Shown: piece after piece, positions 32,461 through 39,436 of the stretch
Layout: every line of letters starts with the position of its first letter
How positions within the stretch are numbered: position 1 is the stretch's first letter
Assembly: GCA_017439805.1 (NCBI GenBank)
Contig: JAFSIK010000014.1
Coordinates: forward strand, 1 to 61,172
Direction of reading: 5' to 3'
DNA length: 61,172 bases
Source of the DNA: Oscillospiraceae bacterium
Lineage (GTDB): Bacteria; Bacillota; Clostridia; Oscillospirales; Oscillospiraceae
Made by a program: the position numbers and the translations under genes
Notes under the pieces: generated by a model
The model's database searches: none
Seen by the model: only the letters and a program-made list of their open reading frames with translations
What the model was told of the DNA's origin: nothing

Positions 32461-35043
32461 TTATTTTTTGTTTCGTATGAGCTTTATAAGCTGAATAACC
32501 AGCATACTGGCAAAGGCGGCGATAACGATGGTGAGTATCATCATACCGTTGAGAGCCGCTACGCTGAACAGACCCTTCAAACCGGGGACGAGCAGTACCA
32601 GCGCAAGAAGCACCACGCCGGCGGCAAAGGCGCCGATGAGGGAACGGTTGTTCCAGAAACGTTTGGTGAAAATCACCGGGCGGGCGGCCTTGCAGCTGAA
32701 GCCATGGAACAGACGTCCGAGGCACAGTGTGGCAAAGGCCATGGTGCTGCCCAGCTCCGCTCCGCCGTTTCTGATGCCGATGTGGAACGCCACAGCGGTG
32801 GCAATTGCGATTACAAGACCCTCGATGCCCACACTGGCAAGGAAGCTCTTCGTGAGAATTCCCTCGCTGCGGGGGCGGGGTTTTTCAAGCATTACCGCGT
32901 CGGAATGGGGCTCAACGCCCAGAGCGATGGCGGGCAGAGAGTCGGTAAGCAGGTTAATAAACAGCAGGTGCACCGCCGCGAAAGGCACGGGCAGTCCCGC
33001 AAGAGACGCGTACAGAACCATCAGAATACCGGCCATATTGCCGGAGAGCAAAAACTGAATGGCGCGCTTGATATTGGCGTATACGTTTCTGCCGTTTTTA
33101 ACAGCCTTTACTATGGTGGCGAAGTTATCGTCGGTGAGCACCATGCCGGCGGCGTCCTTGGCAACCTCTGTACCGGTAATGCCCATGGCAACGCCGATGT
33201 CCGCCTGCTTAAGGGCGGGAGCGTCGTTTACGCCGTCACCGGTCATGGAAACAAGACAACCTCTGTTCTGCCAGGCGCGAACAATACGGATTTTATGCTC
33301 GGGGGAAACACGGGCGTATACGGACACCCGGGGAACGAACTCAATAAGCTCCTCGTCGGTCATGTTTTCAATAACCGCACCCTCCACGGCCTCGGTACCC
33401 TCGGTGAGTATGCCTATCTCACGAGCGATGGCGGAGGCGGTGATCTTGTGGTCGCCGGTTATCATAATGGGACGGATACCTGCGGCGATACACTCGGCAA
33501 CGGCGGCGGCAGACTCGGGTCTGGGAGGATCCATCATAGCTATAAGGCCAAGGAAGTCAAGGCCGTTTTCATCTGCCAGACTGATGGCGGTGCTTTCAAC
33601 CTTGCGGCATGCAAAGGCCAGCACACGCAGGCCCTGATTGGAAAATTCCTCGTTGGCGGCTTCGATCTGACGGCGCTCGTCATCGGCTATGACGGATCTG
33701 TCCAGCAGCACGTCCACGGCACCCTTGGTGACCATAAGCAGGCCGCCGGATAGTTCGTGAACGGTGGACATCATCTTGCGGTCGGAGTCGAAGGGTATCT
33801 CGGTCAGGCGGGGCCAGCGGCCGCGGGTGATAAGCTCGTCAAAGCCGTGGTCTTCGCCAAGGCGAACCAGGGCGGTCTCGGTGGGGTCGCCCACCTCGCC
33901 GTTTTCGTCCACGGTGGCGTCGCTGCATAGAAGAGCCGTACGCAGCAGGGGTTCCTGAAAAGGATCGTTGAAGTCCGCGTCGGCGGCATTGATTATTTTT
34001 CCGCCCACGTAAATCTTCTTTACGGTCATCTTGTTCTGGGTAAGGGTGCCGGTCTTGTCAGAGCAGATAACGGACACGCTGCCCAGACCCTCAACCGCCT
34101 GCAGCTTGCGTATAATTGCGTTTTCCTTGGCCATTTTCTGTGTGCCGAAGGAAAGAACGATGGTAACGATGGAACTGAGTGCCTCGGGAATGGCCGCAAC
34201 CGCCAGAGCGATGGCAAACAGGAAGGCACTCATAATGTTTTCTTTGCGCACAAAAACGCTGACGCAGAAAATTATCGCGCAGATGATGAGGATAATGATG
34301 GACAGCTTTTTGCCAAACTGGTCAAGGCTGACCTGCAGGGGAGTCTTTTTCTCCTCAGTGGTTTTAAGCAGGGTGGCAATCTTGCCCATTTCGGTGTCCA
34401 TGCCGGTGGCGGTTACAACAAAAGCGGCGCGGCCGTAGGTAACGAAACTGCCGGAAAACACCATATTTTTGCGGTCTCCCAGAGGCACGTCGCCCTCAAT
34501 TTCGGTGCGGTCCTTTTCAACGGGCAGGCTCTCGCCGGTAAGGGCGCTTTCGGCGCACTTCAGACTGGCGCATTCCAGCAGCCGTCCGTCAGCGCATACA
34601 GAGTCGCCGGCCTCAAGGATAACCACATCGCCGGGTACCACTTCCCTGCCGGGAATCTGTACCACCCGTCCGTCGCGCATAACCTTTGCCGTGGGCGCGG
34701 ACATCTGTTTAAGACTGTCCAGAGAGGCGGAGGCTTTTACGGTCTGAACCGTTCCCAGAATGGCGTTCATAACCAGCACAGCCAGAATTACTATGGTGCT
34801 CTCCACATCGCCTACGATGGCGGAGACCACCGCGGCAATGATAAGGATTATAACAAGGAAATCGGCAAACTGCTCTAAAAATATTCTGGCAACGCTCTTG
34901 CGTTTACCGGAAATCAGCTCGTTCGGGCCATGTTTTTCAAGCCTGGCCTTTGCCTCGGCAGAAGTCAGCCCCTCTTCGCCGCAGTTTAAATCGCGGAAAA
35001 GTTCAACTCGCGTTTTTTGCCAAATTTGCTTCTCTTCGTTCAT
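32461..35043 (-). CDS. P-type cation-transporting ATPase, probable Mn2+/Ca2+ exporter
   Basis: An 860-residue P2A-type ATPase. It has an N-terminal cation-ATPase domain, the actuator TGES (169-172), the membrane motif IPEAL (285-289) in helix 4, the phosphorylation site DKTGTLT (329-335), the P-domain TGDGVNDAPALKQADIGVAMG, and about ten membrane helices. By sequence alone it would be called a PMCA/SERCA-like Ca2+ pump. The Mn2+-type riboswitch in its leader points to Mn2+ export, as known for the Lactococcus YoaB group; this is inference. The ATG at 35043 has AGGAAGGA upstream; the open frame begins 16 codons earlier inside the leader terminator. Confidence 0.9.
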   Translation of the reverse strand: MNEEKQIWQKTRVELFRDLNCGEEGLTSAEAKARLEKHGPNELISGKRKSVARIFLEQFADFLVIILIIAAVVSAIVGDVESTIVILAVLVMNAILGTVQTVKASASLDSLKQMSAPTAKVMRDGRVVQIPGREVVPGDVVILEAGDSVCADGRLLECASLKCAESALTGESLPVEKDRTEIEGDVPLGDRKNMVFSGSFVTYGRAAFVVTATGMDTEMGKIATLLKTTEEKKTPLQVSLDQFGKKLSIIILIICAIIFCVSVFVRKENIMSAFLFAIALAVAAIPEALSSIVTIVLSFGTQKMAKENAIIRKLQAVEGLGSVSVICSDKTGTLTQNKMTVKKIYVGGKIINAADADFNDPFQEPLLRTALLCSDATVDENGEVGDPTETALVRLGEDHGFDELITRGRWPRLTEIPFDSDRKMMSTVHELSGGLLMVTKGAVDVLLDRSVIADDERRQIEAANEEFSNQGLRVLAFACRKVESTAISLADENGLDFLGLIAMMDPPRPESAAAVAECIAAGIRPIMITGDHKITASAIAREIGILTEGTEAVEGAVIENMTDEELIEFVPRVSVYARVSPEHKIRIVRAWQNRGCLVSMTGDGVNDAPALKQADIGVAMGITGTEVAKDAAGMVLTDDNFATIVKAVKNGRNVYANIKRAIQFLLSGNMAGILMVLYASLAGLPVPFAAVHLLFINLLTDSLPAIALGVEPHSDAVMLEKPRPRSEGILTKSFLASVGIEGLVIAIATAVAFHIGIRNGGAELGSTMAFATLCLGRLFHGFSCKAARPVIFTKRFWNNRSLIGAFAAGVVLLALVLLVPGLKGLFSVAALNGMMILTIVIAAFASMLVIQLIKLIRNKK

Positions 35044-35069
35044 TTTATCATTCCTTCCTGCGCCGGTAC

Positions 35070-35208
35070 AAAAAAATAAAGACCTCTGCACCGATGCGCA
35101 TAGCTATCACGCATGATACAAAAGTCTCGCCATTTAAATCCGAAGCGGGGCCGAAACCCGTATTGACGCCGCGGATACACAATATTGTGCCAACTACTCC
35201 CTTTTTTG
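35070..35208 (-). ncRNA. Probable yybP-ykoY (Mn2+) riboswitch with terminator platform
   Basis: The minus-strand leader starts AAAAAAGGGAGTAG (35207-35194) and closes with GGCGAGACTTTTG (35131-35119), the conserved ends of the yybP-ykoY aptamer. In between are a CACAA-TA-TTGTG hairpin, CGTCAATACG and an ATCCG...CGGAT arm. AAAAG and CTTTT close helix P1. The 3' P1 strand is also part of GAGACTTTT (35128-35120), which pairs over 9 positions (with G-U pairs) with AGAGGTCTT (35087-35079), followed by TATTTTTTT. So P1 and the terminator exclude each other: ligand binding should allow read-through into the P-type ATPase. Confidence 0.75.
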
Positions 35209-35210
35209 GC

Positions 35211-35239
35211 ATAATACGCCCGCCGGGTTTAAAAGTCAA
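35211..35239 (-). promoter_or_regulatory. Promoter of the riboswitch-P-type ATPase transcript
   Basis: Minus-strand TTGACT (35234-35239), 17 bases, TATTAT (35211-35216). Transcription would begin at the first bases of the riboswitch. The rest of the 35240-35376 gap, leading to sigK on the other strand, shows no promoter I can assign; a sigma-E-type site would be expected but no clear match is seen. Confidence 0.85.
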
Positions 35240-35376
35240 GAGATTTTTGACGAAAAAAGCCTCCTCAGCGCTGAAATACTCTTTGTTTTGCTCCGCCTTG
35301 TCCGACAAAAAATTACATGTCCCCAGTAATCTGTACTTGCCGTTTTCAAATATGCTTTAGAAAAAAGGAGGTAAGT

Positions 35377-36060
35377 ATGCTGAGCGGTTCAATTTTCATG
35401 CTGCTGCACGGGATTTTTTTCATGCTGAGGGTTTCCGGCGGCGGCACATTTCCAAAACCTCTCACCGCCGATGAAGAGCGCGATTGCCTTTTACGCATGG
35501 CAAACGGCGACACACAGGCCAGAAACACCCTAATAGAGCGCAATCTGCGCCTTGTGGCGCACATAATTAAGAAGTATTATACCCAAACCAGTGACCAGGA
35601 TGACCTTATTTCCATCGGCACCATAGGGCTTATTAAAGGCATTTCCACTTTTAAACCCGATAAAAACGTGCGCCTGGCCACTTATGCGTCCAGATGCATT
35701 GAAAACGAGATACTGATGTATTTTCGCTCCTGGAAAAAACTGGCAAACGAGGTTTCCCTGTCGGACTCAATCGAAAACGACAAGGACGGCAACTCTCTGT
35801 CGCTTATGGATATAATTTGCGTTGAGGACACTCTTTTGGAGGATCTGAGTTCCCAGGACGACTGCAAAAACGTATATGCTCTGGTGCAGCATCTGGAGCC
35901 AAGGGAGCGGGAGATAATCTCCCTGCGCTACGGACTTTCCGGACGGGTACCACTGACCCAGCGCGAGGTTGCCGACCACTGCGGAATATCAAGATCGTAC
36001 GTGTCCCGTATTGAGAAAAAAGCGCTGGAAAAGCTGAGAGGAAAAATGGAAGGCAAATAA
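35377..36060 (+). CDS. sigK: RNA polymerase sporulation sigma factor SigK (pro-form)
   Basis: Late mother-cell sigma factor of sporulation. The 227-residue protein starts with a hydrophobic pro-sequence (MLSGSIFMLLHGIFFMLRV) of the kind removed from pro-sigma-K by SpoIVFB, then FPKPLTADEE, region 2 (ARNTLIERNLRLVAHIIKKY, DLISIGTIGLIKGISTF, YASRCIENEILMYFRSWKK) and region 4 with LTQREVADHCGISRSYVSRIEKKALEKL. AAAGGAGGTAAG precedes the ATG. The gene is uninterrupted: no skin-type element. Its presence argues that the host forms spores or did recently. Confidence 0.93.
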   Translation: MLSGSIFMLLHGIFFMLRVSGGGTFPKPLTADEERDCLLRMANGDTQARNTLIERNLRLVAHIIKKYYTQTSDQDDLISIGTIGLIKGISTFKPDKNVRLATYASRCIENEILMYFRSWKKLANEVSLSDSIENDKDGNSLSLMDIICVEDTLLEDLSSQDDCKNVYALVQHLEPREREIISLRYGLSGRVPLTQREVADHCGISRSYVSRIEKKALEKLRGKMEGK

Positions 36061-36091
36061 AAAACCGGCGTCTTTATCAGACGCCGGTTTT
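36061..36091. terminator. Bidirectional terminator between sigK and the CD1247-type gene
   Basis: AAAACCGGCGTCT (36061-36073), loop TTATC, AGACGCCGGTTTT (36079-36091): a perfect 13-bp palindrome with A- and T-runs on each side, ending both convergent genes. Confidence 0.9.
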
Positions 36092-36101
36092 GAAATTAAA
36101 A

Positions 36102-36539
36102 TTATTCGCAGCAGTCGCAGTCGTCATCTTCGCAGACTTCGAACTCAAGCTTCTCGCCGCAGTTGGGGCAGGTCATGCCGCCCTGGTCAAGGATATCGCC
36201 GTCGATGGTGATTTCCTCGCCGCAGCTGGGGCACTCGATATCGTAGATTTCCTCGCCGTCCCAGTCATAGTCCTCATCATCATCGTCGTCGCAGCAGCAG
36301 CAATCGTCGTCTTCGAAGATAGCTTCTTCAACTTCGGCCAGATCGTCGGAAATGGCTTCCATCTCTTCAACGATGGCGGCCTGCTCGTCGGTGATGTCCT
36401 CAATGCTGATGGCTACGTCCTCAAGAACCTCAAGGACCTTCAGAATGAGCTTGTTCTGGGCTACGGAAGCGTCCAGCTCCATACCCTCGGCCAGGCCCTT
36501 CAGATAAGCGACTTTCTCGGTAAGAGTCATGAATTCCAT
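36102..36539 (-). CDS. CD1247-type protein with acidic/Cys-rich linker and zinc ribbon
   Basis: A 145-residue conserved Clostridia protein. The N-terminal ~75 residues are helical (LTEKVAYLKGLAEGMELD... through a Glu/Asp-rich helix). A linker follows with four consecutive Cys inside a run of Asp (DDDCCCCDDDDDEDYDW), then a zinc ribbon built from CPSCGEE and CPNCGEKL, and a tail ending EDDDCDCCE. Function unknown. The linker and tail Cys are outside the ribbon and could hold extra metal. AAGGAG precedes the ATG at 36539. It lies downstream of efp on the same strand. Confidence 0.75.
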   Translation of the reverse strand: MEFMTLTEKVAYLKGLAEGMELDASVAQNKLILKVLEVLEDVAISIEDITDEQAAIVEEMEAISDDLAEVEEAIFEDDDCCCCDDDDDEDYDWDGEEIYDIECPSCGEEITIDGDILDQGGMTCPNCGEKLEFEVCEDDDCDCCE

Positions 36540-36576
36540 AATTTTCTCCTTTCGGCACACAGGCCTTCGTAATTAT

Positions 36577-37140
36577 TTAGCCCTTGGCTCTTTCGATGTA
36601 CTCGCCGGTACGGGTATCGATCTTGATGCGGTCGCCCACGTTGATGAACAGGGGAACCTTTACCTCGGCGCCGGTTTCAACGGTGGCGGGCTTGAGTACG
36701 TTGGTGGCGGTGTCGCCCTTGAAGCCGGGGTCGGTATCGGTGATCTCCAGCTCAACAAAGTTGGGAGCCTCAACGCCGAATACGTTGCCCTTGAAGCTCA
36801 TGATCTTGCAGTTCATGTTTTCTTTTACGAACTTGAAGCTGTTGTCAAGAATGTGGGCGTCGATGGGAACCAGTTCGTAGGTTTCCATGTCCATGAAGTA
36901 GTACAGATCGCCGTCATTGTAGCTGTACTCCATGTCCTTGCGCTCGACATAAGCGGGTTCGAACTTGTCGGTGGGGTTGAAAGAGGTTTCAACAACGGCA
37001 CCGGTAATGACGTTTTTCATCTTGGTACGAACGAAAGCGGCACCCTTACCGGGCTTAACATGCTGGAACTCGATGACCTGCATGACCTTTCCGTCCATTT
37101 CGAAGGTTACGCCGTTTCTGAAATCGCCGGCAGAAATCAT
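36577..37140 (-). CDS. efp: Elongation factor P
   Basis: EF-P relieves ribosome stalling at polyproline. The 187-residue protein has three beta-barrel domains: the N-terminal KOW-like domain with the loop [15 protein letters not shown] whose Lys sits at the tip facing the P-site tRNA, the middle domain, and the C-terminal OB domain ending [17 protein letters not shown]. Which modification, if any, the loop Lys carries cannot be told here; no epmA/epmB or ymfI gene is nearby. GGAGG precedes the ATG. Confidence 0.97.
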   Translation of the reverse strand: MISAGDFRNGVTFEMDGKVMQVIEFQHVKPGKGAAFVRTKMKNVITGAVVETSFNPTDKFEPAYVERKDMEYSYNDGDLYYFMDMETYELVPIDAHILDNSFKFVKENMNCKIMSFKGNVFGVEAPNFVELEITDTDPGFKGDTATNVLKPATVETGAEVKVPLFINVGDRIKIDTRTGEYIERAKG

Positions 37141-37192
37141 ATCTTTTTCCTCCGTATGTAAAAAATTTTTTGTTTATTATTTTATCTCTGAT

Positions 37193-37221
37193 ATTTTATA
37201 GTATTTTACTCATGATTGCAA
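37193..37221 (-). promoter_or_regulatory. Probable promoter for efp
   Basis: Minus-strand TTGCAA (37216-37221), 17 bases, TAAAAT (37193-37198), in the 99-base gap between the M24 peptidase and efp. Confidence 0.6.
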
Positions 37222-37239
37222 GGAAATATTGCAACTTCG

Positions 37240-38301
37240 TCATAAAATTATCAGCTCTTTGGGGAAAAGGGTGAGATTATCGCACCCATTCGGGGTGATA
37301 TGGAGTATATCCTCGATGCGCACGCCGAATTTTCCGGGCAGATAAATGCCCGGCTCGGCAGATATAACGGCTCCGGCGGGGATGCCCTCTTCGGACTGCA
37401 GACTCATGCGGGGAGCCTCGTGTATCTCCAGGCCAAGACCGTGGCTGAAATTATGGGTGAAAAACTCGCCGTAGCCTGCGTCGGAAATGACCTGATGGGC
37501 GGCGTTGTGGATATCCTTCCCGGGAACTCCGGCGGCGGCTTTTTCAATGCCTGCCAGCTGAGCGGAAAGGACAATGTTGTATACATGGCGCATTTCGTCG
37601 GTGGGTTCGCCTATGCAGACTGTGCGGGTCATATCCGAGCAGTAACCCATATATCTGGCACCGAAATCCATCAGCAGGAAATCGCCCTTTTTAACAGCGT
37701 TGTCGGAGGTTGCGCCGTGAGGCACGCTGGTGCCGGAGCCGGAAATGACGATGGGGTCAAAGCTGGTCTTTTCCGCGCCCATTTTAAGCATACGTCCCGT
37801 CAGCTCCGCGGCAATTTCCCTCTCGGTAATGCCTGGGCGGATAAGGGGCAGAGTTTCCTCAAGAGCCTTTTCGGCAATGCGCTGGGCATTTACGATGCGT
37901 TCAAGCTCCTCCGGAGTTTTCTCCGCACGCAGGTTCATAATCAGCTCGCCCAGAGGACGCACACGACCCTCAAAGGCCTTGTCGTACCTGGTATAGGCGG
38001 CATATGAAAGGGTGGTTTCCTCCATGCCTACAGCGGCGCAGCCGACAAGAGCCTGGCAGGCAAATTTTTCATAATCTCCCGAAGATTTCACACAGCGCAC
38101 ACGGGCGCCGGGTATCGCCTTTTCCGCCGCCTCGAAGTAGCGGGCGTCAGTATAAAACTCAAGTGAGTTTTCCGTGACCACGGCCATACCGGCGGTGGAC
38201 GGAAAACCGGTTACGTAACGGCGGTTTACACCGCTTAATATAACCGCAGCGTCCAGACCTGCGTCACGGAGTTTGCGGCGTAATTTCACAAGGTCAGTCA
38301 T
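37240..38301 (-). CDS. M24-family Xaa-Pro peptidase
   Basis: Metallo-aminopeptidase of the Xaa-Pro dipeptidase/aminopeptidase P group. The 353-residue protein has a creatinase-like N-domain and a pita-bread catalytic domain with the five metal ligands visible: two Asp in MDFGARYMGYCSDMTRT, His in FSHGLGLEIHEAP, Glu in SAEPGIY and Glu in RIEDILH. The ATG at 38301 is chosen because GGAGG lies five bases upstream; the ATG four codons earlier has none. In Clostridia this gene is often found just upstream of efp, as here. Confidence 0.9.
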   Translation of the reverse strand: MTDLVKLRRKLRDAGLDAAVILSGVNRRYVTGFPSTAGMAVVTENSLEFYTDARYFEAAEKAIPGARVRCVKSSGDYEKFACQALVGCAAVGMEETTLSYAAYTRYDKAFEGRVRPLGELIMNLRAEKTPEELERIVNAQRIAEKALEETLPLIRPGITEREIAAELTGRMLKMGAEKTSFDPIVISGSGTSVPHGATSDNAVKKGDFLLMDFGARYMGYCSDMTRTVCIGEPTDEMRHVYNIVLSAQLAGIEKAAAGVPGKDIHNAAHQVISDAGYGEFFTHNFSHGLGLEIHEAPRMSLQSEEGIPAGAVISAEPGIYLPGKFGVRIEDILHITPNGCDNLTLFPKELIIL

Positions 38302-38322
38302 TTTTTCCTCCATGGAAGCGTA

Positions 38323-38340
38323 TGCTTATCAAAATAAGCA
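38323..38340. repeat. Inverted repeat between the M24 peptidase and unknown gene
   Basis: TGCTTAT-CAAA-ATAAGCA, 7-bp arms, lies between the divergent starts. It could be a small operator or a leader hairpin. It overlaps the first possible ATG (38322) of the plus-strand gene, which argues that the gene really starts later. Confidence 0.5.
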
Positions 38341-38354
38341 AAGGGGTGTGTGGT

Positions 38355-39122
38355 TTGAATATATATCTGGCGGCTTCGGTGAACGAAGCCTCGGCCGCAG
38401 CGGGCAGACAGGCCCGGCTGGGATTTTTTCTTGGTGAAGGGGGACGGTTGGTGTCCCGGGTGCCGATGCAGGCAAAACAGGGGGAGATAATGGTGCTCTT
38501 TGACAACGGCTGCCGTGGTCCGGGCAATCCGGAAGCGCTCGCCTCCCAAATTGTCAGAGAGGCGGTGCGGCGCGGTTTTTCCGGCGTTGTGGCGGATTTC
38601 GAGGGTGTGAGAAACTCTTTCCTCACCGCTCTGATTTCCGCCATGGAGAGCGGGCTTTATTCCCGCGGCAAAAGCCTTTATGTGCCGGAACAATACGCCC
38701 CTGTCACGGCAAAAAGTAAAATACTCATCCCCTCCGCCCTGTCCGGCGGCTCTCTTAAGGGTCGGCTGCAGGAGGCCGCAGGCAAATGGGGCGCCGGGCG
38801 GCTGGCGCTGGAATGTCAGAGAGTCAGAGAGAGCTTTCCCCTTCCCTCACGCAGCGGCAGCGGCGAGCCTCTTACCGGGCCGCAGCTTCGCCGGATACGG
38901 GAAAAATACCGGCCCGCCTGTTTTTTCTCCGCGCCTCTGTGCGCATATTATTTTACTTATCGCAATGAAGCGGGAAAAACCCGCTTTGTTTTGTTTGACG
39001 ATTCGGTGAGCATGGCGCGAAAAATCAATACTGCAAAAGAACTGGGCATAAACGACGCGTTTTTGCTTTTTGCAGAGATAGAGGATATTTTCCCCGATCT
39101 TGTCCGCCGTATGCCCGGATAA
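38355..39122 (+). CDS. Uncharacterised protein, TIM-barrel hydrolase-like
   Basis: About 255 residues from a TTG at 38355 (preceded by AGGGGTG); an ATG at 38322 is possible but has no ribosome site. I do not recognise the family. The pattern of alternating strands and helices, with EIMVLFDNG, then GFSGVVADFEG, then YVPEQYAP and a late DDSVSMARKINTAKELGINDAFLLFAE, looks like a TIM barrel; VVADFE resembles part of the DxxDxDxE strand of GH18-like spore hydrolases but the full motif is not there. No signal peptide, so it should be cytoplasmic. Divergent from the M24 peptidase gene and close to sigK. Confidence 0.6.
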   Translation: MNIYLAASVNEASAAAGRQARLGFFLGEGGRLVSRVPMQAKQGEIMVLFDNGCRGPGNPEALASQIVREAVRRGFSGVVADFEGVRNSFLTALISAMESGLYSRGKSLYVPEQYAPVTAKSKILIPSALSGGSLKGRLQEAAGKWGAGRLALECQRVRESFPLPSRSGSGEPLTGPQLRRIREKYRPACFFSAPLCAYYFTYRNEAGKTRFVLFDDSVSMARKINTAKELGINDAFLLFAEIEDIFPDLVRRMPG

Positions 39123-39127
39123 AATCA

Positions 39128-39156
39128 AAATCCCCTGCCGCAATGACAGGGGATTT
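39128..39156. terminator. Terminator between the unknown gene and rpsU
   Basis: AAATCCCCTG (39128-39137) and CAGGGGATTT (39147-39156) pair fully around a 9-base loop, with A- and T-rich ends on both strands. Confidence 0.7.
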
Positions 39157-39168
39157 AAATCAATCGAA

Positions 39169-39351
39169 TCAACCGTAACGCTTTTTGTTCTTGCGGGCTG
39201 CTTCAGATTTTTTGCGGCGCTTTACGCTGGGGCTTACATAGTGTTCTCTTTTGCGGACTTCCGCCATTACACCGGCCTTGGCGCAGTTGCGCTTAAAACG
39301 CTTAAGAGCGCTTTCAAGGGATTCATTTTCCTTTACGTGGACTTCAGACAT
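39169..39351 (-). CDS. rpsU: 30S ribosomal protein S21
   Basis: The 60-residue basic protein begins [28 protein letters not shown], diagnostic of S21, and ends in a Lys/Arg-rich tail ([14 protein letters not shown]). The ATG at 39351 has AAGGAGG upstream. It is a single-gene transcript with a near-consensus promoter directly after leuS. Confidence 0.97.
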   Translation of the reverse strand: MSEVHVKENESLESALKRFKRNCAKAGVMAEVRKREHYVSPSVKRRKKSEAARKNKKRYG

Positions 39352-39404
39352 TGTATTCCCTCCTTCCGGTTCCCAACTTGCGGGGTGAGGTATCACACCG
39401 TAAG

Positions 39405-39433
39405 ATTATAATAAGTTTTTACCACAAAGTCAA
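39405..39433 (-). promoter_or_regulatory. rpsU promoter
   Basis: Minus-strand TTGACT (39428-39433), 17 bases, perfect TATAAT (39405-39410). It begins 4 bases after the leuS stop codon. Confidence 0.92.
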
Positions 39434-39436
39434 GGA

